Part shown: positions 8,247 through 17,545 of the stretch, one piece after another
Layout of the letters: every line of letters starts with the position of its first letter
How positions within the stretch are numbered: position 1 is the first letter of the stretch
NCBI RefSeq assembly: GCF_900105755.1
Contig: NZ_FNTQ01000001.1
Span: 2,480,001 to 2,544,000, forward strand
DNA from: Streptomyces sp. Ag109_O5-10
Lineage (GTDB): Bacteria; Actinomycetota; Actinomycetes; Streptomycetales; Streptomycetaceae
Direction: 5' to 3'
DNA: 64,000 nucleotides
The notes under the pieces: model-generated
Seen by the model: the letters and a program-made list of their open reading frames with translations, nothing else
The model's database searches: none
Told to the model about the DNA's origin: nothing
Position numbers and translations under genes: made by a program

Positions 8247-10412
8247 ATGGAGCACACGAGCAACGCGGAACTGCGGACCCGGGCGGACGCCGTCCTCGCC
8301 CGTCTCGTCGGGGACGGCACGGGCACCGCCCGGCTGCGCGAGGACCAGTGGCGGGCGATCGAGGCGCTGGTCGCGGACCGGCGCCGGGCCCTGGTCGTCC
8401 AGCGCACGGGCTGGGGCAAGTCCGCGGTGTACTTCGTGGCGACCTCGCTGCTGAGAGCCTCCGGTGCGGGGCCGACGGTGATCGTCTCCCCGCTGCTCGC
8501 GCTCATGCGCAACCAGGTGGAGGCCGCGGCCCGGGCCGGCATCCACGCCCGCACCATCAACTCCTCCAACACGGAGGAATGGGAGTCGATCCAGGCGGAG
8601 ATCGCGGCAGGCGAGGTCGATGTCCTCCTCGTGTCCCCGGAGCGGCTCAACAACCCGGACTTCCGCGACCAGGTCCTGCCCAGACTCGCCGCGGCGACCG
8701 GCCTGCTCGTGGTGGACGAGGCCCACTGCATCTCCGACTGGGGCCACGACTTCCGGCCCGACTACCGGCGGCTGCGCACCATGCTGGCCGACCTGCCGCC
8801 GGGCGTGCCGGTGCTGGCGACCACCGCCACGGCCAACGCGCGGGTGACGGCCGACGTGGCCGAGCAGCTCGGCACCGGCGGCGCCTCGGACGCGCTCGTG
8901 CTGCGCGGCCCGCTGGACCGGGAGAGCCTCAGCCTGAACGTGCTGCGGCTGCCGGACGCCGCGCACCGGATGGCCTGGCTCGCGGACCACCTGGACGAAC
9001 TGCCGGGTTCGGGCATCGTCTACACGCTCACCGTGGCCGCCGCCGAGGAGGTCACCGCGTTCCTCCGGCAGCGCGGGCACCCCGTGGCGTCGTACACGGG
9101 GAAGACGGAGAACGCCGACCGGCAGCAGGCCGAGGACGACCTGCTCGGCAACCGGGTCAAGGCGCTGATCGCCACCTCCGCGCTCGGTATGGGCTTCGAC
9201 AAGCCCGACCTCGGGTTCGTGGTGCACCTCGGCTCACCCTCCTCTCCCATCGCCTACTACCAGCAGGTGGGCCGTGCGGGCCGCGGTGTCGAGCACGCCG
9301 AGGTGCTGCTGCTGCCGGGCAGGGAGGACGAGGCGATCTGGGAGTACTTCGCCTCGCTCGCCTTCCCGTCGGAGGAGCTGGTGCGCCGCACCCTGGACGT
9401 TCTCTCCCGGGCCGGCGGCCCCGTGTCGCTGCCCGCGCTGGAGCCGCAGGTGGAACTGCGCCGATCCCGGCTGGAGTCCATGCTCAAGGTCCTCGACGTG
9501 GACGGCGCGGTCAGGCGGGTCAAGGGCGGCTGGGTCGCGACCGGACAGCCGTGGACGTACGACGCGGACCGGTACGCCTGGGTGGCCAGGCAGCGTGAGG
9601 CGGAGCAGCAGGCGATGCGCGAGTACGCGGCCACGCCCGAGTGCCGGATGGAGTTTCTGCAGCGCCAACTGGACGACGAGGGCGCCAAGCCGTGCGGCCG
9701 CTGCGACAACTGCGCGCGGCCCCGCTTCACCGCCGACACCACCTCGGCCGCGCTGGACGCCGCGCGGGTCGACCTGGGCCGAGCGGGCATCGAGGTGGAG
9801 CCCCGCCGGATGTGGCCGACCGGGCTGCCGGCGATCGGAATCGATCTCAAGGGACGCATTCCGGCCGGTGAACAGGCGTCGGCGGGACGGGCCGTGGGGC
9901 GGTTGTCGGACATCGGCTGGGGCAATCGGCTACGACCCCTGCTCGCTCCCCAGGCCCCGGACGCGCCGGTGCCGGACGATGTCGCCCGCGCCGTGGTGGC
10001 CGTGCTGGCCGACTGGGCGAAGGGACCCGGCGGCTGGGCTCCGGACGCGGCCGACCCGCAACCGCGGCCGGTGGGTGTCGTCACCGTCGCCTCGCGTTCC
10101 AGGCCCCGGCTCGTCCACTCCCTGGGCGCACGGATCGCGGAGGTCGGCAGGCTGCCCCTGCTGGGTTCCGTCGAGTACGCGGGAGATGCGCTCCGGGTCT
10201 CGCGCAGCAACAGCGCCCAGCGCCTGAAGGCCCTCGACGGCGCCCTGACCGTGCCGCCCGGCCTCGCCGCCGCCCTCGCCGAGGTCCGGGGACCGGTCCT
10301 GCTGGTGGACGACTTCACCGAGACCGGCTGGACCCTGGCGGTGGCGGCACGCCTGCTCCGCAAGTCCGGAGTGCGGGGGGTCTTGCCGCTGGTCCTCGCC
10401 GTTCAGGGCTGA
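8247..10412 (+). CDS. recQ: RecQ-family DNA helicase with C-terminal phosphoribosyltransferase-like domain
   Basis: A 721-residue ATP-dependent DNA helicase. Motif I is [12 protein letters not shown], motif II is [20 protein letters not shown], and motif VI is [12 protein letters not shown]-x..-CxxC zinc-binding segment ([14 protein letters not shown]) follows. There is no HRDC domain. Instead the last 150 residues end in [14 protein letters not shown], which matches the PRPP-binding loop of phosphoribosyltransferases of the ComF type. The start at 8247 gives the usual RecQ N-terminus; an in-frame ATG at 8238 and longer starts are possible but lack a clear ribosome binding site. Neighbours do not specify a repair pathway. 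RecQ family is certain; activity of the C-terminal domain is inference. Confidence 0.93.
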   Translation: MEHTSNAELRTRADAVLARLVGDGTGTARLREDQWRAIEALVADRRRALVVQRTGWGKSAVYFVATSLLRASGAGPTVIVSPLLALMRNQVEAAARAGIHARTINSSNTEEWESIQAEIAAGEVDVLLVSPERLNNPDFRDQVLPRLAAATGLLVVDEAHCISDWGHDFRPDYRRLRTMLADLPPGVPVLATTATANARVTADVAEQLGTGGASDALVLRGPLDRESLSLNVLRLPDAAHRMAWLADHLDELPGSGIVYTLTVAAAEEVTAFLRQRGHPVASYTGKTENADRQQAEDDLLGNRVKALIATSALGMGFDKPDLGFVVHLGSPSSPIAYYQQVGRAGRGVEHAEVLLLPGREDEAIWEYFASLAFPSEELVRRTLDVLSRAGGPVSLPALEPQVELRRSRLESMLKVLDVDGAVRRVKGGWVATGQPWTYDADRYAWVARQREAEQQAMREYAATPECRMEFLQRQLDDEGAKPCGRCDNCARPRFTADTTSAALDAARVDLGRAGIEVEPRRMWPTGLPAIGIDLKGRIPAGEQASAGRAVGRLSDIGWGNRLRPLLAPQAPDAPVPDDVARAVVAVLADWAKGPGGWAPDAADPQPRPVGVVTVASRSRPRLVHSLGARIAEVGRLPLLGSVEYAGDALRVSRSNSAQRLKALDGALTVPPGLAAALAEVRGPVLLVDDFTETGWTLAVAARLLRKSGVRGVLPLVLAVQG

Positions 10413-10698
10413 CCGGCTCGCCGCTGTTCGCATCCGGCGCCGGGTGCGGCGTACGAGCGTGCCGTGCTCGAACGTTCCAGGGGTCGTTCGGCATCTCAAC
10501 GGGTAGGGATATAAGCCACGCACCGCCAGATAACAGTCGGCGGCCCCATTTGCTCGTTGCCGCATCCAAGTTCGACAGCAAGAATTGAGGTCCGCTCCCC
10601 GCACGGCTCGTCCGTGATCCGGTTGGGCTTTGCTGCGGTGCGCGCGGCCCCGAATCCGATCTCGCCCGCAGTGTGGGCGCGTAGCCGAAGGGAGGAAC

Positions 10699-11319
10699 GT
10701 GACCTTCGGATTCGCTCCGTCCTCCGCGGCATCGTTGTCGCCGTCCGCGTCCGCCGTGTCCGCGAGTCGCCTGCTCGAGCCCGCGGAGTGGGCCGACGCC
10801 GGAATACCGCTGCTGCGTAACCCCCGTGAGGTCGTCAGCGGCCTGCACACCCGGCATCGCCCCCGTCCGGGCACCGCGGTCGTCGCCGTTCTCGATCCGG
10901 AGGAGCGGCTGTGTGCCAGCGCCTCCTTCGACCGGCGCTCGGCCCCGGCCGACGGCTGGATGTTCCGCAACGCCCTGCTGGCGCAGTTGCGCCGGGTCAT
11001 CCCGCACGACCTGCGCCGCCGCACCCCGGTGCGGACCGCCGTACTGCTCTACTGCCGCGAGGGGGACGCGCGTTGGACGGAGGAGGACGGTGCCTGGATG
11101 TGGGGACTGCGGGACGCGTGCACGCTCCACGGACTGCGCTGCGGGGCGTACATCACGCTGACGCACGACGGCTGGCAGGTGCTCGGCGAGGGTCGCGGCG
11201 GCCGGCGTCCCAACGCCGACTCACCTCCCCAGCCGTTCGCCCTGTCCGAGGCCCCGCCCCTGTCGCCGCGTACCGGCGGCGCCGCCTCCGAAGTACTGCG
11301 CCGAGCTGCGGCCCGCTGA
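10699..11319 (+). CDS. Conserved hypothetical protein
   Basis: A 206-residue protein whose GTG start is fixed by GGGAGGAAC directly upstream. The first 20 residues are Ala/Ser-rich. Residues 25-165 are a compact, well-ordered region with features such as PREVVSGLHTRHRP, DGWMFRNALLAQLRR, LLYCREGDARWT and HGLRCGAYITL. I do not recognise a named family or catalytic motif. The C-terminal 40 residues are Pro/Ala-rich. It follows the RecQ-type gene after 286 bp with its own probable promoter region and is followed by a hairpin. Confidence 0.75.
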   Translation: MTFGFAPSSAASLSPSASAVSASRLLEPAEWADAGIPLLRNPREVVSGLHTRHRPRPGTAVVAVLDPEERLCASASFDRRSAPADGWMFRNALLAQLRRVIPHDLRRRTPVRTAVLLYCREGDARWTEEDGAWMWGLRDACTLHGLRCGAYITLTHDGWQVLGEGRGGRRPNADSPPQPFALSEAPPLSPRTGGAASEVLRRAAAR

Positions 11320-11346
11320 ACCGCGGCCCCCGCGCGGGAGCGCCGA

Positions 11347-11362
11347 CCCGGCATGTGCCGGG
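11347..11362. terminator. Hairpin after the plus-strand hypothetical gene
   Basis: CCCGGCA-TG-TGCCGGG forms a 7-bp GC-rich stem 28 bp after the stop codon at 11319, followed by G-rich sequence and no U-tract, as is usual for Streptomyces terminators. Confidence 0.5.
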
Positions 11363-11585
11363 GGGCACGGCGTCCTGAACCCGCCCTACGGGGTGCGCGG
11401 CGGTCACGCCACGCTCCGCGCCGGAGCGGACGTTCCGCCGTCCGGTCATCCGCGGGAACCGCCCCGGTGCCCGCGCGCCCGATCCTCCGCCCGCCCGACG
11501 GCCACAGCCGCGACGGGCAGCGGCACCCTCCCCTCGTCCGGGCATGCCGAAGGCACCACTGTGCGCATCACCGCCGCGGCCCCTT

Positions 11586-11612
11586 CGGTACCTGCGAGGA
11601 CCGGAGGTACCG
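11586..11612. terminator. Hairpin after the minus-strand gene ending at 11621
   Basis: CGGTACCT and AGGTACCG form an 8-bp stem around an 11-base loop, 9 bases beyond the stop codon of the leftward gene. The placement fits its transcription terminator. Confidence 0.5.
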
Positions 11613-11620
11613 GAGGCAGC

Positions 11621-12247
11621 TCAGACGCCTGCCCCCAGCACCGAGTTGATGCGCTGCGGGTCGCCGCAGACGATCAGCAGGGCGCCGGCCCGGGAGAGGG
11701 CCAGTGGCAGCGCGGTGGCGGCGGCGGTGTCGGGGCCGCCGTTGACGGCGACGACGACCACGGACCGGGTCGCGGCGCGGGAGGCGACGGCGGCGTCCGC
11801 GTAGAAGACGTCGTCGCCCGCGTCGTGCTGGGCCCAGTAGGAGGCTTCGCCGAAGGACAGCTCGTGGTCGGCCCACGGATGCTGCGCGCCGGTGGTGATC
11901 ACCAGCACGTCGCCGGGGGCACGACCCGATTCGAGGAGCAGGTCCACTGCTTCCTCGGCCGCGTCGAGAGCGCTCTCGGCCGTGGCCGGGATCAGCTGGA
12001 TCTGCGGGGCCGCCGCTGCCGCGGCGGGGACGGCCGGGCCGGACTGGCCTGGCTTGGCCGCGTCACGCGGCGTGCGCTGCACCGGCGGCGTGGGCCGCAG
12101 AGGGCCGGGACGACCGGGACGCGACGGGGCCGCGGGGCGGGGGCCGGGTACGGGACGAGGGGTCGGCGCGGTACGGCCACTGGCCGGAGTGGCGCGGGGA
12201 CCCTGGGCACTCTCGTGAATCTGAGGCTCCTCGGGAATGAGAGGCAT
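11621..12247 (-). CDS. Hypothetical protein resembling an orphan UvrD-helicase C-terminal segment
   Basis: A 208-residue protein. Residues 1-85 are Pro/Arg/Ala-rich and probably disordered. Residues 85-208 resemble the C-terminal lobe of UvrD/Rep-type helicases: spaced segments like APGDVLVITTG, DVFYADA, VVVVAVNG and ALPLALSRAGALLIVCGDP recall helicase motifs IV-VI. The arginine of a motif-VI-like SRAG is present, but no Walker A is encoded anywhere in the gene. It may be a regulatory or binding module derived from a helicase, or the similarity may be superficial. It lies 68 bp downstream of rnhB on the same strand, so the two may be cotranscribed. Confidence 0.7.
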   Translation of the reverse strand: MPLIPEEPQIHESAQGPRATPASGRTAPTPRPVPGPRPAAPSRPGRPGPLRPTPPVQRTPRDAAKPGQSGPAVPAAAAAAPQIQLIPATAESALDAAEEAVDLLLESGRAPGDVLVITTGAQHPWADHELSFGEASYWAQHDAGDDVFYADAAVASRAATRSVVVVAVNGGPDTAAATALPLALSRAGALLIVCGDPQRINSVLGAGV

Positions 12248-12315
12248 GAGCTGATATTTATCAAACGTAGGTGCAGGTCACGTGAACCGGGTGGCACAAC
12301 TGTGCGACCGGAACG

Positions 12316-13017
12316 TCAGAAATCGAAGCCGAGCTGACCCTCGATCTCCGGAACGCTTCCCTCCGCCCAGCTGCGGACCTTCTTGAGGTGCCGCCACTGG
12401 GGCAGCGCATCAAGATACGCCCACGACAACCGGTGGTACGGGGTGGGTCCCCGCTCCTCCAGTGCGGCCTTGTGCACGGGCGACGGGTACCCGGCATTGT
12501 CCGCAAATCCGAAGTCTGCATGGTCGATACCCAGTTCGGCCATCATTTTGTCGCGCTGAACTTTGGCGATCACCGAGGCGGCGGCCACAGCCACACACGA
12601 TCGGTCACCCTTGATGACCGTGCGCACCCGCCACGGAGTACCGAGGTAGTCGTGCTTCCCGTCGAGGATGACCGCGTCGGGACGGACCGGCAAGGCCTCC
12701 AGGGCCCGGACCGCCGCGAGTCGCAGTGCGGCCGTCATCCCGAGGCCGTCGATCTCCTCCGGCGAGGCATGCCCCAGGGCGTAGGCCGTCACCCACCCCC
12801 GCAGCGCCTCCGCAAGTGCCGTACGCCGCTTGATGGTCAGCAGCTTGGAGTCGGTGAGGCCGTCGGGCGGTCGACGAAGTCCGGTGACCGCGGCACAGAC
12901 GGTGACGGGCCCGGCCCAGGCACCGCGCCCCACCTCGTCGACACCGGCAATGACCTTGGCTCCGGTCGTGGCGCGAAGGGAGCGCTCGACGGTGTGAGTA
13001 GGCGGTTCGTACGGCAT
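12316..13017 (-). CDS. rnhB: Ribonuclease HII
   Basis: A 233-residue RNase HII, which removes RNA from RNA-DNA hybrids and single ribonucleotides from DNA. The family signature DEVGRG starts at residue 27, giving catalytic Asp27 and Glu28. Further conserved segments are LTDSKLL, the acidic [11 protein letters not shown] region and the [21 protein letters not shown] block. Length is normal. The start ATG at 13017 places the signature at the usual distance. It is followed on the same strand by the helicase-like hypothetical gene. Confidence 0.97.
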   Translation of the reverse strand: MPYEPPTHTVERSLRATTGAKVIAGVDEVGRGAWAGPVTVCAAVTGLRRPPDGLTDSKLLTIKRRTALAEALRGWVTAYALGHASPEEIDGLGMTAALRLAAVRALEALPVRPDAVILDGKHDYLGTPWRVRTVIKGDRSCVAVAAASVIAKVQRDKMMAELGIDHADFGFADNAGYPSPVHKAALEERGPTPYHRLSWAYLDALPQWRHLKKVRSWAEGSVPEIEGQLGFDF

Positions 13018-13099
13018 GGCGCCCTTAGCGTACGCCGCACTGATCCCCGAGCGACACCCCGGCCTCCCGGACCGCCCCGGAGACCGCCGAAGGCGCGGC

Positions 13100-13723
13100 T
13101 CACGCCCCGCGCGACAGCAGCAGCGGAAGCATGAACCGGTCGATCATCTCCTCGATCTCCTGGTCGTTCCATTCGCTTCCGGAAATCTTGTTTCGGTACA
13201 TCATCATCGCCGGAATGGCGTCCAGGACGTAGCCGTTGGCCGCATCAGCACGCACCTCTCCCCGCTCGATCCCACGCGTGACGATGTCACCGATCAGCTG
13301 GATCGTCGGCCCCACCACCCCGTCGAAGATCACGCCATGGAACCGCTCGACCTGTAGCGGATCGCATTCGTGAATGACGGATCGGAGCGCGAAGCCGGGA
13401 CGGGAGAACATCGCGTCCCGGGCCTGGCGGCACAGGGCCAGCAGGTCGTCGCGCACGCTTCCGAGGTCGGGGGCCTCCTCCAGACGTGGCAGGCCGGCCT
13501 GCAGCGCGTCGGCCACCAGCTCCTCCTTGGAGGGCCAGCGACGGTAGACCGCCGCCTTGCCGGTCTGGGCGCCGGCGGCGACGCCCTCCATGGTGAGGCC
13601 GTTCCAGCCGACGGTGCTGAGCTGCTCCAGGGCGGCGTCCAGGATCGCGCGTTCGAGGACCGCGCCGCGCCGACGGGGGGAGGCCGTCTGCGGGGCAGCG
13701 GCAGTCCAGCGCGAGGTAACCAT
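13100..13723 (-). CDS. TetR-family repressor, likely controlling the MFS efflux genes
   Basis: About 207 residues from the ATG at 13723, preceded by GGAG nine bases upstream; a start 12 codons earlier is also open. The N-terminal helix-turn-helix covers the [23 protein letters not shown] and [17 protein letters not shown] segments, typical of TetR. The C-terminal ligand-binding domain is all-helical. It is divergent from the truncated MFS gene, and the palindrome AGTGAACGC-TG-GCGTTCACT between them is the probable operator. The same operator occurs upstream of the intact MFS gene 16 kb away, so this repressor probably controls both promoters. The inducer is unknown. Confidence 0.9.
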   Translation of the reverse strand: MVTSRWTAAAPQTASPRRRGAVLERAILDAALEQLSTVGWNGLTMEGVAAGAQTGKAAVYRRWPSKEELVADALQAGLPRLEEAPDLGSVRDDLLALCRQARDAMFSRPGFALRSVIHECDPLQVERFHGVIFDGVVGPTIQLIGDIVTRGIERGEVRADAANGYVLDAIPAMMMYRNKISGSEWNDQEIEEMIDRFMLPLLLSRGA

Positions 13724-13829
13724 CTGATGTTTCTCCAGCGAGCGAGGGGAAGCGGGCATTCCGGAGCGGAGGACACGACACGTGACGACAAAGGGGGACG
13801 CGGCACGCGACGCGCAATTAAGTGAACGC

Positions 13830-13859
13830 TTGTGCTCTCTACCGAGGACTCACTACCGT
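13830..13859 (+). promoter_or_regulatory. Promoter of the truncated MFS gene
   Basis: TTGTGC (13830-13835) and TACCGT (13854-13859) are separated by 18 bp, upstream of the operator at 13869. The hexamers and spacing are nearly the same at 29450-29479, which supports the call. A half operator AGTGAACGC abuts the -35 at 13821-13829. Confidence 0.55.
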
Positions 13860-13868
13860 TGACCCGAC

Positions 13869-13888
13869 AGTGAACGCTGGCGTTCACT
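13869..13888. promoter_or_regulatory. TetR operator copy 1
   Basis: AGTGAACGC-TG-GCGTTCACT has perfect 9-bp arms and a 2-bp centre. It lies just downstream of the MFS promoter -10 and between divergent tetR and mfs starts, the usual place for a TetR operator. A second copy lies at 29486-29507. Confidence 0.75.
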
Positions 13889-13911
13889 AACACCTTCGTG
13901 GGGGATCCATA

Positions 13912-14031
13912 GTGACAACCTCTCAACTGATATCGGAGCAGAAACCAGGTGCGGCCCGCCGGCAGGGGCGCCCCGGCATCGCCCTCACCGTGATTGCGGC
14001 CTGTCAGCTCATGGTGGTACTCGACGCGACG
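13912..14031 (+). pseudogene. N-terminal fragment (40 codons) of an EmrB/QacA-type MFS efflux gene
   Basis: The GTG start at 13912 follows GGGGGATC. The first 40 codons match the intact paralogue at 29530 (RPGIALTVIAACQLMVVLDAT is shared without a change) and include the start of transmembrane helix 1. Homology stops abruptly after LDAT at GACGCGACG (14023-14031). The open frame runs on to 14163 as unrelated sequence. The missing continuation of a same-family gene (DATTVNIALPPVQ) is found at 31281, after an identical 9-bp sequence. Promoter, operator and start are intact, so a short useless peptide may still be made. Confidence 0.85.
14023..14031 (+). repeat. Left copy of the 9-bp direct repeat GACGCGACG
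   Basis: This is the last sequence shared between the MFS N-terminal fragment and a functional MFS gene. The same nine bases open the distal MFS fragment at 31281-31289. It may be a target-site duplication flanking a 17.25-kb insertion, or microhomology at a rearrangement. Confidence 0.6.
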
Positions 14032-14632
14032 GTTCCATCGCGGGTTTCACCGTCCTCATCATCGCCATCGCCGGTCTGGAACAAACGGGGGGCGACCACA
14101 CCCTCGACCAGCATCTCAGGCAACGGCGCCTCTTTCGACGGCTCGGGCACCGGAACCGTCTGAATCCCTCTGAACCTCCGCCGGCGCCCCCACCACGCGC
14201 TCCCATGTGCCGTCCGCGTCCCAACGGGTCCAGCGGCGGTGAGCGACTTGCCCACGCCATGAGCCATCCGTGCAGCAGCCTCGTTCCACGTCTTCGCCAT
14301 CCGCGCTTTCCACAGGATCGCCTCGACGGCTCACGGGCCGGCAGGTCGGTGGACTTTCCCGACACCCAGCGTGGCATCGGCCCGTCCCTGGGCCGGCCCC
14401 ATTGACGTGCCTGGGCTCTTGAGGAGTCTGCTGACGCACCGCCAACCTGGCCGCGGTGTCCGAAACCCGGGTGCATCATGGGAGCGCCGTTGACGTGCTG
14501 GAGCGGGTCGTGGCGCAGAGTCTCCGGAGCGGCCTCGGCACCGTGCTCCTCGATCAGAGGGCCGGATCCGCCGTCGGGCTCGCCCGCGCCGAGCTGGGTC
14601 CGAGCGGCGCAGGCGAGGTGGCTCCTGCCGGT
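14032..14632. other. Non-coding island edge with possible IS5-type transposase remnant
   Basis: About 600 bp between the MFS fragment and the PHB depolymerase gene. I find no intact gene. On the minus strand at 14176-14250 the translation reads VAHRRWTRWDADGTWERVV, which resembles the N-terminal HRRW..DGTW segment of IS5-family transposases; flanking frames are shifted and nothing else of the element is readable. The rest shows no clear signal. Decayed mobile DNA here would fit an insertion boundary. Confidence 0.4.
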
Positions 14633-16099
14633 TCAGCAACCGGAGTCGGCGATGACGAAGTATCCCGCGGAAGTCTCCTTCAGCGTGTGGATGACGGCGA
14701 CGTTGTACAGGCCCATGTTCTGGCCGGAGCCGTTGGCGTAGGTGTAGCCGCCGCTCTGGTGGGCGCGTCCGGCCTGTACCTGGTTGTAGTTGTTGTCGGT
14801 GTAGCACTTGGGTGCGGAGCCTGTCGTTGTCGCCGTGACCGGTGCGGACGACGTGCCGACGGCGCCGGAGGAGTCGACCGCGGCGACGGTGTAGCTGTAG
14901 GGGGTGCTGACGGACAGGCCGGTGTCGGTGTACGTGGTGCCCGTCGCGGAGCCGACCTTCGTTCCGTTGCGGTAGACGTTGTACGAGGAGGCGCCGCTGA
15001 CGGAGTTCCACGACAACGAGGCACCGGTGTCCGTGGTGCCGGTCACCGTGAGGCCGGACGGGGCGGGCAGGGAACCGGTGCCGCCCTGGCTGCCGCTGCC
15101 GTCCAGACCCCAGAACTGCGCGGTGTAGTAGCTGGAGCAGATGTAGTTGAGGTAGTAGGTGCCCGTGCTACCGCACTGGTCGGTGCCCGAACCTGGGTTC
15201 ACGGCCAGACCGTGCGCCATGCCGGAGACCGAGAACAGGGCGACGGCGGGCTGTCCGGCGGAGTCGTTGTAGATGCTCTCGGTGGTGCCGCCGGTCAGGC
15301 TCTGGGTGCTGGAGGCCGTCTGACCGACGCCCCAGACGTCGGTCCACTGATCGCGCAGCTCGGCGCCGTTGACCGGCGCGACGGTGGTGTCGGAGCTGCC
15401 CTGCCAGACTGCGACTCGCGGCCATGGGCCCGAGTACCCCGGATGGGAGTTGCGAGCCTTGTCGCCCCACTGCTGCGGGGTGAGGTTCTGGTTGCTGTAC
15501 TGGCAGCCGGAGGCGGCGGTCTGCGTGGTGGCGCACTGTGCGGGGAGGCCCGAGTCGACGGAGCCGCCGGCGAACACGTCCGGGTAGTCGGCGAGCAGGT
15601 CCGCGGTCATGCCGCCCCCGGCGGACAGTCCGGTGACGAAGATACGGCTGCGGTCCGAGCCGTACTGCGCCGCGGCGGTGTCGACCATCTGCATGATCGA
15701 GGCCGCCTCGCCCCTGCCCCGCGTGTCCTTGGTCGAGTCGAACCAACTGAAGCAGGACAGGCTGTTGTTGGCCGAGCTGGTCTGCGGGTAGACCACGGCG
15801 AAGCCCCACTGGTCGGCGAACTTCTGCCAGCCGGAGTGCGTGTGATAGTCGCTCGCCGACTGCGTGCACCCGTGCAGGGCGACGACCAGCGGTGCGTCGG
15901 CGGGCAGGTCGGAGGGCGCGTACTCGTACATCGCCAGGTTGCCGGGGTTCGAGCCGAAGCTGGTGACCTGCTGGAGGGTGCCGGCGGCCGCCGCGCTCGA
16001 CGCGAGGGGGGTGAGGGCGGTCAGGCCCGCGATGAAGGCGCCCAGTGCGGTAGCCAGTGCGGTGCGCCGGAGGAACCCGCGCCAGGTGGAGTGAAGCAT
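14633..16099 (-). CDS. Secreted poly(3-hydroxybutyrate) depolymerase
   Basis: A 488-residue secreted esterase that hydrolyses extracellular PHB. An RR-containing signal peptide (about 1-38, ending ASSAAAAG) is followed by the catalytic domain. This has oxyanion His76 (LHGCTQS), nucleophile Ser159 in GLSAG, Asp237 (GSSDTT) and His296 (GMAHG). The lipase box lies after the oxyanion His, the order of type 1 depolymerases. A fibronectin type III linker spans about 345-430, and a C-terminal substrate-binding domain 440-488 starts CYTDNNYNQVQAGRAH. Full domain set and length match Streptomyces PHB depolymerases. The ATG at 16099 has GGAG at a good distance. It faces the 3-hydroxybutyrate dehydrogenase gene across a shared 437-bp region, consistent with joint control. 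Confidence 0.93.
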   Translation of the reverse strand: MLHSTWRGFLRRTALATALGAFIAGLTALTPLASSAAAAGTLQQVTSFGSNPGNLAMYEYAPSDLPADAPLVVALHGCTQSASDYHTHSGWQKFADQWGFAVVYPQTSSANNSLSCFSWFDSTKDTRGRGEAASIMQMVDTAAAQYGSDRSRIFVTGLSAGGGMTADLLADYPDVFAGGSVDSGLPAQCATTQTAASGCQYSNQNLTPQQWGDKARNSHPGYSGPWPRVAVWQGSSDTTVAPVNGAELRDQWTDVWGVGQTASSTQSLTGGTTESIYNDSAGQPAVALFSVSGMAHGLAVNPGSGTDQCGSTGTYYLNYICSSYYTAQFWGLDGSGSQGGTGSLPAPSGLTVTGTTDTGASLSWNSVSGASSYNVYRNGTKVGSATGTTYTDTGLSVSTPYSYTVAAVDSSGAVGTSSAPVTATTTGSAPKCYTDNNYNQVQAGRAHQSGGYTYANGSGQNMGLYNVAVIHTLKETSAGYFVIADSGC

Positions 16100-16284
16100 G
16101 GTGCGACTCCGTTGGAAGGTGGGGAGGGAGGGGGAGCGCGGGCGCGGCGCGGCGCCCGGCAGTCCCACCCCGCCCGGCTGTGACCGCGCCCGTCGCGTCG
16201 GCCGGTACGGCACCTGACCGCACCCGGCCCGCTGTCGTACCGGCTTGCTGGAAGCGGACTGTACGACCGGCCGGCCGGCCCATG

Positions 16285-16503
16285 ACATGTGAGGGACAAC
16301 CAGGACTGCGGTGCCCGGCGTGGCTCGCGCACCCATGGTGTCGGTGGTGCCGCTGTGACATGTGACGGGGCCACGCCCACCGACGCACACCGGGTGTTCC
16401 CGGCATCCGTGGCCTGTCGGAACACCCGCCGACCGACGGGACGTCGGCACATGGCGGTGACACCTATCTCATGGCGCGCAAATATGTTGACGCCCCACAT
16501 GTC
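16285..16503. promoter_or_regulatory. Three GACATGTG motifs between depolymerase and dehydrogenase genes
   Basis: GACATGTGA occurs at 16285-16293 and 16358 (within GTGACATGTGAC, 16355-16366), and the reverse complement CACATGTC at 16496-16503. All are in the divergent region, and I noticed none near the other island genes. They could be binding sites for the island's regulator. TTGACG at 16487 with TAGGTC at 16512 is a weak promoter candidate for the dehydrogenase gene. Nothing else was seen in this 437-bp gap. Confidence 0.4.
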
Positions 16504-16536
16504 TCCTCTCCTAGGTCCTCCCTACCGTGTTCGGCC

Positions 16537-17364
16537 ATGGACAGCACAAAGAGCTCCGACGAGGGCCTGCCCCAGCGTTCCGGCCCCGGTGACAGCACCG
16601 CCTCCGGCCTGGCCTCGACCCGGTTTCTCACCGGCCGCAAGGTTCTGGTCACCGGTGCGGCCAGCGGGATCGGCCGGGCCTGCGCCGAGGGCTTCGCCGC
16701 GGCCGGTGCCGAGGTCTACGTGGTGGACCGGGCCGCCAAGTCCGCCAAGGAGGTGGCCGAGTCGACCGGCGGCATCGCCGTCGTGGCCGACCTCTCCGAG
16801 GCCGACGCGGTGGACGCGTTGCCGGACGACGCCGACATCGTGGTCAACAACGCGGGTCTGCAGCACATCGCCCCGGTGCACGAGTTTCCCCCGGAGCGCT
16901 TCGCACTGATCCAGCGGGTCATGGTGGAGGCGCCCTTCCGCATCCTCCGCCGCACCCTGCCCCACATGTACGCGCAGGCATGGGGCAGGGTCGTGAACAT
17001 CTCCTCGGTGCACGGTCTTCGGGCCAGCGCCTACAAGTCGGCGTACGTCACGGCGAAGCACGCGCTGGAGGGCCTGAGCAAGGTGGTCGCCCTGGAGGGC
17101 GCCGCGCACGGCGTGACCAGCAACTGCATTAACCCCGGCTACGTCCGCACGCCGCTGGTCGAGGAGCAGATCGCCAACCAGGCGCTCGCCCACGGCATCC
17201 CCGCGGCCGACGTGATGGACCAGGTGTTCCTGGAACGCACCGCGATCAAGCGCCTGATCGAGCCGGCCGAGGTCGCCGAAGCGGCGCTGTGGCTGTGCAC
17301 CGAACGCAGCGGTTACATCACCGGCGGTTCGATCCCCCTGGACGGGGGCTGGACGGCCCGCTGA
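16537..17364 (+). CDS. 3-hydroxybutyrate dehydrogenase (SDR family)
   Basis: A 275-residue short-chain dehydrogenase. It has the NAD-binding TGAASGIG (39-46), NNAG (104-107), and catalytic Ser156/157, Tyr170 and Lys174 (YVTAK). Segments LQHIAPVHEFP, YKSAYVTAKHALEGLSKVVALE and NPGYVRTPLVEEQIANQA are specific to D-3-hydroxybutyrate dehydrogenases, which oxidise (R)-3-hydroxybutyrate to acetoacetate. The ATG at 16537 is chosen because residues upstream do not fit the fold; no strong ribosome binding site is visible. It follows the divergent PHB depolymerase and precedes a symporter, forming the core of a PHB catabolic set. Confidence 0.92.
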   Translation: MDSTKSSDEGLPQRSGPGDSTASGLASTRFLTGRKVLVTGAASGIGRACAEGFAAAGAEVYVVDRAAKSAKEVAESTGGIAVVADLSEADAVDALPDDADIVVNNAGLQHIAPVHEFPPERFALIQRVMVEAPFRILRRTLPHMYAQAWGRVVNISSVHGLRASAYKSAYVTAKHALEGLSKVVALEGAAHGVTSNCINPGYVRTPLVEEQIANQALAHGIPAADVMDQVFLERTAIKRLIEPAEVAEAALWLCTERSGYITGGSIPLDGGWTAR

Positions 17365-17545
17365 GGGGCCGTCCACCCACCCGTCGTGCGGGTGCCGGCT
17401 CCGGCCGGCCGAGGCCGACGTAGACGGCGCCGGCCCGCCGCCTCCCACGGCGCACCGCACCGACCGACTCCCCCGGACCCTTTCCCTTCGTCCAACAGCG
17501 GCGACCGGGTCCGGCGGTTCCGCTCACTCCTCACTCCGGAAAACG

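Larger units (their letters stand above)
11320..11620. other. Convergent intergenic region with two hairpins
   Basis: About 300 bp between the convergent genes ending at 11319 and 11621. Apart from a hairpin near each gene end (11347-11362 and 11586-11612), I see no gene or other signal. Open frames here lack ribosome binding sites and recognisable sequence. Confidence 0.6.

Noticed and set aside
14004..14445. Minus-strand frames left of the PHB depolymerase gene as intact genes
   Set aside because: Only a short IS5-like stretch is recognisable, frames are inconsistent and no ribosome binding site or family-length product exists.
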